Notes: generated from the letters alone by a model not told the origin. A DNA stretch of 50,558 bases from Bacteroidales bacterium (GCA_022784065.1 JALFUO010000033.1:1-50558); one strand, 5' to 3'; shown: positions 42,104 through 50,558, counted from the stretch's first letter. Program-made: numbers and translations.

Positions 42104-42928
42104 ATGGACAGCAAAGTCTTCACGATAGATATTGACGAAATAGTGCGCGGTAAGACGGGCGCTAAGGCGCGGTTCGTGCCACGCTTCGTGCTGTCGTGGC
42201 TCAAGCGCATCATCCATCAGAACGAGGTGAACGAGTTTATTCTCCGCGAAGGCGACAAGCAGGGCATGCCGTGGCTGGACGACTGCATGGAATACCTCGG
42301 CACGACGCTCAACGTGAAAGGGCTCGAAAACCTGCCCGACGACAGCGACGGCCGCCTGTTCACCTTTGTCTCCAACCACCCGCTCGGCGGCCCCGACGGC
42401 GTGGCGCTCGGCCACTTGCTGGGACACCGCTACGACGGGCGCATCAAATATCTCGTGAACGACCTCTTGATGAACCTCCACGGCCTCGCGCCGTTCTTCG
42501 TGCCTATCAACAAGACGGGCAAGCAAAGCCGCAACTTCCCGCAACTGGTGGAGGCGGTGTTCAACAGCCCGAACCATATCATCATGTTCCCCGCCGGGCT
42601 TTGCTCGCGCCGCATCAACGGACAAATCCACGACCTGCCCTGGCAAAAGACATTCATCACGAAGAGCGTGGAGACGCGACGCGACATCGTGCCCATACGC
42701 TTCAACGGGCGCAACTCGGATTTCTTCTACCGCATCGCGAACGTAGGCAAGCGGTTGGGACTGAAATTCAACATCGCCATGCTCTATCTTGTGGACGAAC
42801 TTTACAAGAACCGCGGCAAGACGTTTGACGTGACCATTGGCAAACCTATCCCCTACTCTACTTTCGACAAAAGCCGCAAGCCACAGGAATGGGCGGCGTA
42901 CGTTGAAGACATTGTTTATAAATTATAG
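42104..42928 (+). CDS. PlsC-like acyltransferase, probable glycine-lipid O-acyltransferase (GlsA type)
   Basis: A 274-residue peripheral membrane acyltransferase of the 1-acylglycerol-3-phosphate O-acyltransferase superfamily. The active-site block is FVSNHPLGGPDGVALGHLL at about 88-106; the spacing between His and Asp is five residues, whereas classic PlsC has four, a spacing I associate with the hemolysin-linked subgroup. Further blocks are FFVPINKTGKQSRNFPQ and the phosphate/acyl site HIIMFPAGLCSRR. The next gene is a GNAT-type N-acyltransferase with hemolysin-like features. Such a pair in Bacteroides thetaiotaomicron (glsB and glsA) makes glycine and serine-glycine lipids; in that pathway this enzyme adds the second, ester-linked acyl chain. 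Exact substrate here is inference. Confidence 0.8.
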   Translation: MDSKVFTIDIDEIVRGKTGAKARFVPRFVLSWLKRIIHQNEVNEFILREGDKQGMPWLDDCMEYLGTTLNVKGLENLPDDSDGRLFTFVSNHPLGGPDGVALGHLLGHRYDGRIKYLVNDLLMNLHGLAPFFVPINKTGKQSRNFPQLVEAVFNSPNHIIMFPAGLCSRRINGQIHDLPWQKTFITKSVETRRDIVPIRFNGRNSDFFYRIANVGKRLGLKFNIAMLYLVDELYKNRGKTFDVTIGKPIPYSTFDKSRKPQEWAAYVEDIVYKL

Positions 42929-42951
42929 TAGTCGAGTTGACGAGTAAACAG
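42926..42951. repeat. Diverged copy of the GTAGAC/GAGTAAAC repeat
   Basis: The stretch TAGTAGTCGAGTTGACGAGT and following AAACAG resembles the tandem unit at 36996-37057. It lies at the end of the glsA-like gene, overlapping its last base region. Confidence 0.55.
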
Positions 42952-42973
42952 AACTGTAAAAAAAGCCCCTAAT

Positions 42974-43954
42974 ATGCTCCCTATAATACCTCCCGTAGAC
43001 CGCGACTTGCTGGCGGCAGAGCTTACGCCCGAGCGGCGGTTGCGTGCCACCAATAAGGCAGGCAACGAAATCTATGTGTTCAAAGCCGAAGAAGCGCCCA
43101 ACGCCATGCGCGAGGTGGGCCGCTTGCGCGAAATAGCTTTCCGCGCAGCCGGCGGCGGAACGGGAAAGGACTGCGACATCGACGAGTTCGACGGCGGCGA
43201 AACGCCTTACTACCAGTTGATTGTTTGGAGTCCCGAAGACCGCCAAATCTTGGGCGGTTACCGCTTTCTGCCAGGCAGGGAGATGAAGCTCAACGCCGAG
43301 GGACAGCCCATGCTCGCCACGACGCACATGTTTCACTTCTCGCAGGAGTTTATTGACACCTACCTGCGCGACACGGTGGAGTTGGGTCGATCGTTCGTGA
43401 CCCTCGAATACCAAAGCACGCGCCTTTTGAGCAAAGGGCTCTTCGCGCTCGACAACCTCTGGGACGGCCTCGGCGCGCTCACGGTGGTCATTCCGGGACT
43501 GAAATACTTTTTCGGCAAGATGACGATGTACCCGTCGTTCAACCGCCCCGCCCGCGACATGATTCTCTATTTCCTCAAAAAGCATTTCGGCGATAAGGAC
43601 GGATTGGTAACGCCGCTCACGCCGCTTACCCTCGACACGCCGGAGGAGGAACTGCGGGCAATTTTCGTGGAAGACGATTTCAAGAGCGACTACCGCATTC
43701 TCAACACGGCCGTGCGCCGCCTCGGCTTCAACATTCCGCCGCTGGTGAACGCCTACATGGGCCTCAGCCCCACGATGCGCGTGTTCGGTACGGCCGTGAA
43801 CCATGAGTTCGGCAACGTGGAGGAGACGGGCATCCTGATTGCCGTGAACGAGATTTTGGAAGAAAAGCGCATGCGCCACATCGACACCTTCGCCACGGAG
43901 CACCCCGAAAGCATGGAGTTTTTCGCCGATTTGTTCCAAAAGAACGGCGAGTAG
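42974..43954 (+). CDS. GNAT-type N-acyltransferase, probable glycine-lipid N-acyltransferase (GlsB type)
   Basis: A 326-residue cytoplasmic enzyme of the hemolysin/OlsB-like acyltransferase family. Family features are REVGRLREIAFRAAGGGTGK near residue 45, QLIVWSPEDRQILGGYRFLP (acyl-donor site strand), and VELGRSFVTLEYQSTRLLSK, followed by LDNLWDGLGALTV and the conserved FGKMTMYPSFN segment. The protein would transfer a 3-hydroxyacyl chain from ACP to the amino group of glycine, giving the substrate for the gene just upstream (45 nt). Length fits. Together the two genes encode a complete glycine-lipid route; other amino acids as acceptor cannot be excluded. Confidence 0.8.
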   Translation: MLPIIPPVDRDLLAAELTPERRLRATNKAGNEIYVFKAEEAPNAMREVGRLREIAFRAAGGGTGKDCDIDEFDGGETPYYQLIVWSPEDRQILGGYRFLPGREMKLNAEGQPMLATTHMFHFSQEFIDTYLRDTVELGRSFVTLEYQSTRLLSKGLFALDNLWDGLGALTVVIPGLKYFFGKMTMYPSFNRPARDMILYFLKKHFGDKDGLVTPLTPLTLDTPEEELRAIFVEDDFKSDYRILNTAVRRLGFNIPPLVNAYMGLSPTMRVFGTAVNHEFGNVEETGILIAVNEILEEKRMRHIDTFATEHPESMEFFADLFQKNGE

Positions 43955-43993
43955 CGGCGCGGGCTTATTATTTGACAATTAAATATATTATAT

Positions 43994-45754
43994 ATGTACA
44001 GAACAAAAACTTGCGGAGAACTCCGTATAAATAATGTCGGCGAAAGCGTAACGCTTGCCGGCTGGGTGCAGCGCGTGCGCAAGATGGGCGGCATGACATT
44101 TGTCGACCTGCGCGACCGCTACGGCATCACGCAACTCGTGTTTAACGAAGAGACCAACGCCGATTTGTGCGCTCAGGCCAACAAACTGGGGCGCGAATAC
44201 GTGGTCCAAGTGGTCGGCACCGTGGGCGAGCGCTATTCTAAGAACGACAAGATGCCGACGGGCGACATTGAAATCACCGTGACCGCACTCACAGTGCTCA
44301 ACGCCTCGGACGTGCCGCCTTTCACCATCGAGGAGAACACCGACGGCGGCGACGAACTGCGCATGAAGTACCGCTATCTCGACCTGCGCCGCGAAGTGGT
44401 GCGCCGCAACCTGGAACTGCGCCATAAGTTCTGCCTCGCCGTGCGCCATTTCCTCGACGAGAAAGGTTTTCTCGAAATCGAAACGCCCGTGCTCGTGGGC
44501 TCTACGCCGGAGGGCGCGCGCGATTTCATCGTTCCCTCGCGCATGAACCCCGGCCAGTTCTACGCCCTGCCGCAAAGCCCGCAGACGCTCAAGCAGTTGC
44601 TCATGGTGGCAGGCATGGACCGCTATTTCCAAATCGTGAAATGCTTCCGCGACGAAGACCTCCGCGCCGACCGCCAGCCGGAGTTCACGCAGATTGACTG
44701 CGAAATGAGTTTTGTGGAGCAGGACGATATTATCAACACGTTTGAGGAAATGGCCAAGTATCTCTTCAAAGAGGTGCGCGGCTACGACCTCGGCGATGCG
44801 CCCTTCCTGCGCCTGCCCTGGCACGAGGCGATGCGCCGCTTCGGCAGCGACAAGCCCGACATGCGCTTCGGCATGGAGTTCATCGAGGTGATGGACGTGC
44901 TGAAAGGCACGGGCGAGTTTGGCGTGTTCAACGAGGCTGCCTATATCGGCGCGATTGTGGCCGAAGGCTGCGCCGCTTACACGCGCAAGCAGCTGGATGA
45001 ACTGACCAACTTTGTGAAGTCGCCGCAAATCGGCGCGAAGGGCCTTGTTTACGCCCGCGTCGATGAGCAGGGCAATGTGAAGAGTTCGGTAGACAAGTTC
45101 TACGCCCCCGAAGTGATGCAACGCCTCAAAGAGTTCACCGGCGCGAAGCCCGGCGACCTTATCCTGATGATTTCGGGCCCCGATGCCATGAAGGCACGCA
45201 AGCAACTCTGCGAACTGCGCCTCGAAATGGGCAGCCGCCTCGGCCTGCGCGATAAGAATAAATTCGCGCTGCTTTGGGTGGTTGACTTCCCGATGTTTGA
45301 GTGGAGCGAAGAAGAAGGCCGCCTCATGGCGATGCACCACCCGTTCACCTCGCCGAAGCCCTGCGACATTCCGAAACTCGACACCGACCCCGCCTCCGTG
45401 CTTGCCGATGCCTACGACATGGTGTGCAACGGCGTGGAAGTGGGCGGCGGCAGCATCCGTATCCACGACGCCGAATTGCAAGCAAAGATATTCAAGACCT
45501 TAGGTTTCACGCCGGAGCGCGCCAAGGAGCAGTTTGGCTTCCTGATGAACGCCTTCAAGTATGGCGCACCGCCCCACGGCGGCTTGGCTTACGGCCTCGA
45601 CCGCTGGGTTTCGCTCTTCGCCGGCCTCGACAGCATTCGCGACTGCATCGCCTTCCCGAAGAACAACTCCGGCCGCGACGTGATGCTTGACGCGCCTTCC
45701 TTCGTGGACCAGAAGCAGCTCGACGAACTGATGCTGGACATTGTGAAAGAGTAA
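43994..45754 (+). CDS. aspS: Aspartate--tRNA ligase AspS
   Basis: A 586-residue class II aminoacyl-tRNA synthetase, bacterial type. The anticodon-binding OB fold is at about 1-110 ([38 protein letters not shown]). The catalytic core holds motif 2 ([20 protein letters not shown] at about 216-235), flipping-loop region [14 protein letters not shown], and motif 3 ([16 protein letters not shown] at about 531-546). The GAD insertion is present at about 290-400 ([16 protein letters not shown]). Length and order are normal. Whether it is discriminating (Asp only) or not cannot be judged. Confidence 0.97.
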   Translation: MYRTKTCGELRINNVGESVTLAGWVQRVRKMGGMTFVDLRDRYGITQLVFNEETNADLCAQANKLGREYVVQVVGTVGERYSKNDKMPTGDIEITVTALTVLNASDVPPFTIEENTDGGDELRMKYRYLDLRREVVRRNLELRHKFCLAVRHFLDEKGFLEIETPVLVGSTPEGARDFIVPSRMNPGQFYALPQSPQTLKQLLMVAGMDRYFQIVKCFRDEDLRADRQPEFTQIDCEMSFVEQDDIINTFEEMAKYLFKEVRGYDLGDAPFLRLPWHEAMRRFGSDKPDMRFGMEFIEVMDVLKGTGEFGVFNEAAYIGAIVAEGCAAYTRKQLDELTNFVKSPQIGAKGLVYARVDEQGNVKSSVDKFYAPEVMQRLKEFTGAKPGDLILMISGPDAMKARKQLCELRLEMGSRLGLRDKNKFALLWVVDFPMFEWSEEEGRLMAMHHPFTSPKPCDIPKLDTDPASVLADAYDMVCNGVEVGGGSIRIHDAELQAKIFKTLGFTPERAKEQFGFLMNAFKYGAPPHGGLAYGLDRWVSLFAGLDSIRDCIAFPKNNSGRDVMLDAPSFVDQKQLDELMLDIVKE

Positions 45755-45758
45755 AATT

Positions 45759-45798
45759 ATTAGTAAACGGGCATACAAGTAAACGCGTTTGCGCGTTT
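45759..45798. repeat. Diverged GAGTAAAC-type repeat and hairpin between aspS and uvrB
   Basis: ATTAGTAAACGGGCATACAA and following GTAAACGCG resemble the repeat at 36996-37057. It runs into a hairpin AAACGCG (45781-45787) / CGCGTTT (45792-45798), only 13 nt before the uvrB start codon. Confidence 0.5.
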
Positions 45799-45811
45799 GC
45801 GCATTCATGCA

Positions 45812-47893
45812 ATGAACCGCTTTATCCTCCATTCCGCTTATCAGCCTACGGGCGACCAGCCCGAAGCCATACAGCAACTTGTAGCAGGTGCGTCCTCCGG
45901 CGCACCTGCTCAAGTGTTGCAGGGCGTTACCGGCTCAGGCAAGACGTTTACCATTGCAAACGTCATCGCGCAGCTGAACAAGCCCACGCTCGTGCTTAGC
46001 CACAACAAGACGCTCGCGGCACAGCTTTACAGCGAGTTCAAGGGCTTTTTCCCCGAGAATGCGGTGGAGTATTACGTTTCTTACTACGATTACTATCAGC
46101 CCGAAGCCTATATCGCTTCCACAGATACTTATATAGAGAAAGACCTTGCCATCAACGAGGACATCGACAAACTGCGCCTCGCCGCTACCTCCGCGCTGCT
46201 CTCTGGCCGCAAGGACGTGGTGGTTGTTTCGTCGGTGTCGTGCATCTACGGCATGGGCAACCCCTCTGCTTTCTACGAAAACGTCATCGAACTGAAAATA
46301 GGGCGGCAACTGAGCCTCAACGAACTCCTGCGCCGCCTTGTGGCCAGCCTCTATTCGCGCAACGACGTGGCGCCCTCGGCGGGCAATTTCCGCGTCAAGG
46401 GCGATAGCGTGGATATCTACCTTGCCTACGCCGACGACATTATCCGCGTCACTTACTGGGGCGACGAAATCGACGGCATTGAGGAGATCGATGCCGAGAG
46501 CGGCGCGCGCATCGATGTTTTTGAGGAATATAAGATTTATCCCGCCAATCTTTTCCTTACCTCTAAAGATACACAGGAACATGCCATACGGCAAATTCAG
46601 GACGACCTCGTGGCGCAAATCGCCGACTTCGAGGCCTGCGGCAAGACGCTCGAAGCAAAACGGCTGAAAGAGCGCGTGGAGTACGACATCGAAATGATAC
46701 GCGAGCTGGGGCACTGCAGCGGCATTGAGAACTACTCGCGCTACTTCGACGGACGCTCGCCGGGCACGCGCCCTTATTGCCTCCTGGACTTCTTTCCCGA
46801 GGACTTTCTGATCGTCATCGACGAGAGCCACGTCAGCGTGCCGCAGATACGCGCCATGTACGGCGGCGACCGCTCGCGCAAGGAGTCGCTCGTGAACTAT
46901 GGTTTCCGCCTGCCGGCCGCCTTGGACAACCGCCCGCTCACCTTCGACGAGTTCCACGAAATGGCCAAGCAGGTGATTTACATCAGTGCCACGCCAGCCG
47001 ACTACGAACTGCAAGAAAGCGAGGGCGTGGTTGTGGAACAGGTGATCCGCCCCACGGGACTGCTCGACCCGCCCATAGATGTGCGCCCCACCGACCACCC
47101 GGTCGACGACTTGATGGAAGAAATCGCGAAAGCCTGCGAGGCCGACGAGCGCGTCTTGGTAACGACCCTGACCAAGCGCATGGCGGAAGAACTCACGGAC
47201 TATCTTTTGAAAAACGGCATCTCCACGGCTTATATCCACAGCGACGTGGACACTTTGGAGCGCGTGCAGATTATGGAAGACCTGCGGCGGGGCATTTACA
47301 GCGTGCTCGTGGGCGTGAACCTGCTGCGCGAGGGTTTGGATTTGCCCGAAGTGGCACTTGTGGCGGTGCTCGATGCTGATAAGGAGGGTTTCCTGCGCTC
47401 TGCCCGCTCGCTCACGCAGACGGCTGGCCGCGCCGCGCGCAACGTGAACGGCCGCGTTATCTTCTACGCCAAACAAATAACGCCGTCCATGCAGCAAACC
47501 ATCGACGAAACGGAGCGCCGCCGCATGAAACAGCTGGCCTATAACGCCGAACACGGCATCACGCCGCAGCAAATCAAGAAGTCGCTCGACAGCGCGTCCG
47601 ACCTCACGTCTCTGCGCAAGCCCTCCGCTGCCAGCATGCAGACGCAGGCACAGCACGGCGCGGCCGTATCGGTAAATCCATACGCCCTACCCTCGGGCAC
47701 CAAGTACACGGCAGCCGCAGAGGCGGAAGCCGCTTACGGCAAAAACAAGAAAAACGCTGCTGCGGAAACTCCGCAACAGCGTATCGAACGTTTGCAAAAA
47801 GAGATGAAAGCCGCCGCCGCCCGCTTCGATTTTATACTGGCTGCGCAGCTTAGAGATGAGATGATAAGATTATGTAAAGAGATTGAAGAATAA
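45812..47893 (+). CDS. uvrB: UvrABC excinuclease subunit UvrB
   Basis: A 693-residue DNA repair helicase-like protein that with UvrA finds damage and then loads UvrC. The start is ATG at 45812 (MNRFILHSAYQPTGDQPEAI); an in-frame TTG at 45797 is not needed. Motifs: Walker A QGVTGSGKTFTIANVI at about 38-53, LVLSHNKTLAAQLYSEFKGF, the beta-hairpin YYVSYYDYYQPEAYIASTD at about 90-108 that inserts at the lesion, Walker B IVIDESH, and helicase motif QTAGRAARN. The C-terminal UVR domain for UvrC contact is present (AARFDFILAAQLRDEMIRL). It ends 5 nt before the convergent MNT gene. Confidence 0.97.
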   Translation: MNRFILHSAYQPTGDQPEAIQQLVAGASSGAPAQVLQGVTGSGKTFTIANVIAQLNKPTLVLSHNKTLAAQLYSEFKGFFPENAVEYYVSYYDYYQPEAYIASTDTYIEKDLAINEDIDKLRLAATSALLSGRKDVVVVSSVSCIYGMGNPSAFYENVIELKIGRQLSLNELLRRLVASLYSRNDVAPSAGNFRVKGDSVDIYLAYADDIIRVTYWGDEIDGIEEIDAESGARIDVFEEYKIYPANLFLTSKDTQEHAIRQIQDDLVAQIADFEACGKTLEAKRLKERVEYDIEMIRELGHCSGIENYSRYFDGRSPGTRPYCLLDFFPEDFLIVIDESHVSVPQIRAMYGGDRSRKESLVNYGFRLPAALDNRPLTFDEFHEMAKQVIYISATPADYELQESEGVVVEQVIRPTGLLDPPIDVRPTDHPVDDLMEEIAKACEADERVLVTTLTKRMAEELTDYLLKNGISTAYIHSDVDTLERVQIMEDLRRGIYSVLVGVNLLREGLDLPEVALVAVLDADKEGFLRSARSLTQTAGRAARNVNGRVIFYAKQITPSMQQTIDETERRRMKQLAYNAEHGITPQQIKKSLDSASDLTSLRKPSAASMQTQAQHGAAVSVNPYALPSGTKYTAAAEAEAAYGKNKKNAAAETPQQRIERLQKEMKAAAARFDFILAAQLRDEMIRLCKEIEE

Positions 47894-47898
47894 ACGCA

Positions 47899-48195
47899 CT
47901 ATATAAGGATACCTGTCTTCACCACATCTGCATAGAGCGGATTGCTTTCATCCTCTACCAATAATACAGGTTCTATCAAATTGCTTATTTTTCTTTTAAG
48001 CTTCCACAGCAACGGCGTATCTTCAAAATAATTATCGCTCATACGCTCAACAATTACGGCGATATCTATATCGCTATCCTCCGTAAAGGCTCCCTTGCTA
48101 TACGATCCATATAGATAAAGAGCCTTCAATGGCAGGTGCTCTGCAATGATTTGTTTATAATGCCGAGCCAATTCTATAGCAGTTTCTTTATCCAT
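47899..48195 (-). CDS. Minimal nucleotidyltransferase (MNT) of a HEPN-MNT pair
   Basis: A 98-residue nucleotidyltransferase-fold protein. The active-site motif GSYSKGAFTEDSDIDIAV fits GSx10DxD exactly, and the short length is that of a minimal nucleotidyltransferase. In characterised HEPN-MNT modules the MNT protein is an antitoxin that modifies or blocks the HEPN toxin by AMP transfer. Its start lies 22 nt inside the HEPN gene, so translation is coupled. The third acidic residue usual after the strand (an Asp/Glu on the next beta strand) could be one of EPVLLVEDE. Distance to uvrB on the other strand is only 5 nt. Confidence 0.88.
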   Translation of the reverse strand: MDKETAIELARHYKQIIAEHLPLKALYLYGSYSKGAFTEDSDIDIAVIVERMSDNYFEDTPLLWKLKRKISNLIEPVLLVEDESNPLYADVVKTGILI

Positions 48196-48560
48196 AATCT
48201 TAATTCATCTGTTTTCAATATCAATTCATTGCAACGAGCATCTGATAAACTTTTCATAAGACGCTCCTTGTACGAGGGGTAACGTGCTTCAATATTGAGC
48301 GGTTCTAATTCATCAATAAAATCCAGTTGACTTTCTGACATAAACTTATCCAAACCGCTTCTTTCTGCAAGCCTTGACAATGTATGTATTTTCAAGGGCG
48401 GTTCTTCAAGTACATTGCTCCAATAGGCTTTAAGAGCCTTCTCTATCACTTGATGACACATAAAGCCTACATACAGATACCGTTGTGTAGCAAGCATCGC
48501 TTTTGCCGTCTCAAAGTCATAGTCTGACATTTCAAGCCAGTAATCAACTTTATTATCCAT
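48174..48560 (-). CDS. HEPN-domain protein of a HEPN-MNT pair
   Basis: A 128-residue helical protein. The start is ATG at 48560 (MDNKVDYWLEMSDYDFETAK), the usual HEPN beginning; the open frame runs 25 codons further upstream without family likeness. FMCHQVIEKALKAYWSN and KIHTLSRLAERSGL are HEPN hallmarks, and LNIEARYPSYKERLM is typical of the subgroup paired with MNT. The RNase motif Rx4-6H of toxic HEPN proteins is not found, so RNase activity is doubtful. It may be a toxin of other type, a neutralised remnant, or a partner only for nucleotide binding. Confidence 0.82.
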   Translation of the reverse strand: MDNKVDYWLEMSDYDFETAKAMLATQRYLYVGFMCHQVIEKALKAYWSNVLEEPPLKIHTLSRLAERSGLDKFMSESQLDFIDELEPLNIEARYPSYKERLMKSLSDARCNELILKTDELRLWIKKLL

Positions 48561-48660
48561 CACAAGTATATTAATTCCGTTTGCAAATTTAGTGAAAGGT
48601 ACGCGCAAAACCCAAGCATATTTCAACTTTCTCACGAAAAGAGTTCCAGATTTTCGGCTG

Positions 48661-48708
48661 CGCTCGGCAATTCAAGTAAACTTGATTGCGCTCGCTTGCA
48701 CAAAAATT
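48661..48708. repeat. 48-bp intergenic repeat, copy B
   Basis: Second copy of the element at 40675-40722. It can fold: GCAATTCAAGT (48667-48677) pairs with ACTTGATTGC (48680-48689) with one bulged base. It lies between the DUF389 gene end and the HEPN gene start. Confidence 0.85.
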
Positions 48709-48725
48709 CCCATCAATGTTTTCTC

Positions 48726-50072
48726 CTACCTCCACACCACCACAAGGCTGTCTGCCTTAATGCGGGCTTTGAGGAAATCGGTGAGGCGGGCTTGCTGGTC
48801 GGCGGGCAAGGCTTTCGCTTTTTTCTTCATGCCCAGCATGGCCACCACGTAACGCTTTGAGGCGATTGTATCGGTGCGCGCCTCCACCACGTTGGCAAGG
48901 CTCAGCGACTCTATCTGCGGAAAGAGGGCCGTGAGTTCCTGCCCCATTTCTCCCGAAAGGTTTTCATAGCGCGTGTATGCGTCCAGCCGCTGATGCAGGT
49001 CGTTGGCGCGCGCCGTTTCCGCCGCCAGTTGCTTGCGCTCTTCGCTCATGCCCGAACGCGAGGCCGTGAGTTTGTTGAGCAGCATCAAGGCACTGTCGCT
49101 TTGCTCGCCTTGAATGATGTTCAGTCCGTAAGATTTCAGTCCGTAGTCCTCCATGCGCCGCTTCGCCTCTGCTATTCGCGCCGCCGGTATCTCGCGCCCC
49201 ACGGCCACGACGCTTAACAAGAGGCTATCTTTGTTCACCTCGTTTGAAATGATTTGCGTGCCCGTTTGCGAAAGTTCCTTTTTCACGAAGCGGTTCACGT
49301 TGTTTTCAAAAATACTCTTGCGAACGATGCCCACGGTCATAAAGAGCGAGGGCAGCACCGTGAGCAGTGCCAGCGAGAGCACCACGCGCCGCGTCTTTCG
49401 CTCCAAGGTCTGCGTGCCGAGCCGCTTGCGGTGGAAATGCAGCAGGCGCGTGCCCACGTAGGTAGAGAGGCTGATAAACACGGTGTTGATGAAAAAGAGA
49501 TAAAACGCGCCGAGGAAGTAGAGGATATGCCCCGTGGCCAATCCGTAGCCCGCCGTGCAGAGGGGCGGCATAAGGGCCGTGGCGATGGCCACGCCGGGAA
49601 TGACGTTGCTCTTGCCTTTCGTGCAGAGGGCGATAAAGCCTGCCGCGCCGCCGCAGGTGGCGATGAGCACGTCGTAGATAGTCGGCGTGGTGCGAGCCAG
49701 GAGTTCCGACTGCGCATCGCTCAGCGGCGTGATGAGGAAGTAGACCATCGCCGTCAGCACGCTGATGAGCGTAGCCACGCCGAAGTTGCGGCCAGAGCGC
49801 TTGAGCAGTTCGAGGTCGCCAATGCCCACGGCCAGCCCCATGCCAATTATGGGTCCCATGAGCGGCGACACAAGCATCGCGCCGATAATTACCGCCGTGG
49901 AGTTGACGTTCAAGCCGAGCGAGGCGATGAATATGGCGAAAATCAGCACCCACAGCGTGGAGCCCCGGAAGCTCACGCCCTCGCTTATTTCCTTAATAAT
50001 CTCTTCTTCGTTCTCTACGGAGAACTTGAAAAACTCTTTGGCACGCGTCCACAACAGTTCAAACTTTGGCAT
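48726..50072 (-). CDS. DUF389 family (TIGR00341-type) membrane protein
   Basis: A 448-residue inner-membrane protein. The start is ATG at 50072 (MPKFELLWTRAKEFFKFSVE), the position of family homology; 47 extra upstream codons have no likeness to it. Six or so hydrophobic segments are visible at about 45-280 (GSTLWVLIFAIFIASLGLNV, STAVIIGAMLVSPLMGPIIG, VATLISVLTAMVYFLITPL, LIATCGGAAGFIALC, VIPGVAIATALMPPLCTAG, ILYFLGAFYLFFINTVFI). SPLMGPIIGMGLAVGIGD is the family signature. The C-terminal about 170 residues are soluble, with a helical stretch (ARANDLHQRLDAYTRYENLS). The function of the family is not known; some members are stress-related. No partner gene is seen. Confidence 0.88.
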   Translation of the reverse strand: MPKFELLWTRAKEFFKFSVENEEEIIKEISEGVSFRGSTLWVLIFAIFIASLGLNVNSTAVIIGAMLVSPLMGPIIGMGLAVGIGDLELLKRSGRNFGVATLISVLTAMVYFLITPLSDAQSELLARTTPTIYDVLIATCGGAAGFIALCTKGKSNVIPGVAIATALMPPLCTAGYGLATGHILYFLGAFYLFFINTVFISLSTYVGTRLLHFHRKRLGTQTLERKTRRVVLSLALLTVLPSLFMTVGIVRKSIFENNVNRFVKKELSQTGTQIISNEVNKDSLLLSVVAVGREIPAARIAEAKRRMEDYGLKSYGLNIIQGEQSDSALMLLNKLTASRSGMSEERKQLAAETARANDLHQRLDAYTRYENLSGEMGQELTALFPQIESLSLANVVEARTDTIASKRYVVAMLGMKKKAKALPADQQARLTDFLKARIKADSLVVVWR

Positions 50073-50558
50073 AGTTGTATATATAAATATTGTACACTTA
50101 GAAACACAGAAAATCTCCCCAAGAGGCGGCAGGCGGCATCTCGGCTTAAGACATGATGCAAAGGTACGGCAAAATATCTCCTTTCTGCTATTACAAGACC
50201 CTAAACTTTGCATTTAACCCCAACGTTTGTGCCTGGAAGGCAATAACGTTGGGTTTATTTGCCCACGAATTTCACGAATTTACACGAAACATTCTCAATT
50301 GTTTTAATGGCGACCTGATAGGTCGCACGAATTTTCACTAATTCAACGTTGTGCAAAACGCTCGTTAAATGGTTGGGGCGGGCTGTAAGCCCAATTGTTG
50401 CCCTTAGCCCAGGGCAGCGCCCTGGGGGAACGTAGACCGCGATTGATACATTCGGCATTTTTGCGCCTGCGCAAAAATGCCACGCGCCGAAAGCGCGTAA
50501 CCCATTACGCCCTTAACGCCACACGGGGCGTTGCCCCTCATAAAGAAGGTTGCTCTTA
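50073..50558. other. Gene-free region packed with perfect hairpins
   Basis: Nothing coding is supported. Hairpins: AACCC(C)AACGTT (50216-50227) / AACGTTGGGTT (50245-50255); CCCAGGGC (50408-50415) / GCCCTGGG (50419-50426); GCATTTTTGCGC (50455-50466) / GCGCAAAAATGC (50469-50480), plus smaller GCGTAA/TTACGC and GGGGC/GCCCC stems up to about 50540. The motif CACGAATTTCACGAATTTAC near 50265 is a direct repeat. The region continues beyond the window. Confidence 0.7.

Noticed and set aside
43988-47656. Long minus-strand frames opposite aspS and uvrB (497 and 573 codons)
   Set aside because: They mirror well-supported genes, are rich in His/Val/Ala as expected for antisense of GC-rich codons, and have no known motifs.
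50255-50458. 67-codon minus-strand frame at the right edge
   Set aside because: It runs through repeats and hairpins and has no leader or recognisable fold.

Overview
The window is chromosomal DNA from a Bacteroidota bacterium, most likely order Bacteroidales and Prevotella-like. The reasons are two SusC/SusD pairs, an LpxC-FabZ fusion, RibBA next to an LptF/LptG-type permease, a glycine-lipid type acyltransferase pair, and TAnnTTTG promoter boxes with almost no purine-rich ribosome binding sites. No tRNA, rRNA, CRISPR array, transposase or phage gene was seen. Genus assignment is inference.

Layout. 0-1.5 kb: a secreted beta-helix protein behind a long structured leader. 1.5-6.4 kb: miaA, then the lipid A operon lpxD - lpxC/fabZ - lpxA - acidic protein (all minus strand), closed by a terminator. 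7.0-25.3 kb: one minus-strand operon of seven exported proteins, FAS1 lipoprotein - SusC - SusD - FAS1 lipoprotein - FAS1-like lipoprotein - SusC - SusD, with gaps of only 11-68 nt, no glycan-degrading enzyme and no dedicated regulator. Its promoter region contains a Z-DNA-like tract. Arrays of 15-bp palindromes at an exact 21-bp period lie on both sides of the operon. 26.3-31.9 kb: a chorismatase/RidA-like protein, a divergent ECF sigma factor, pyrH-pta, and tadA-yraN-birA, where birA is fused to an MmcQ/YjbR domain. 32.0-40.5 kb: a four-helix-bundle protein, tex, a Bax-inhibitor membrane protein with an aminotransferase, and an LptF/G-type permease with ribBA. 40.9-47.9 kb: a membrane-anchored AraC-type regulator divergent from glsA-like and glsB-like genes, followed by aspS and uvrB. 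47.9-50.1 kb: a HEPN/MNT gene pair and a DUF389 membrane protein. The last 350 bp is a cluster of perfect hairpins without a gene.

The most unusual content is (a) the FAS1/SusCD operon, probably an outer-membrane uptake or adhesion system of unknown substrate; (b) at least four families of short phased intergenic repeats, two of which occur in matching contexts: a 9-bp-period CCGGA array just before both miaA and tadA, and the 21-bp-period palindrome arrays beside the Sus operon; and (c) the attenuator-like leader of the first gene. All functions are read from translated sequence by family recognition; no database search was possible.
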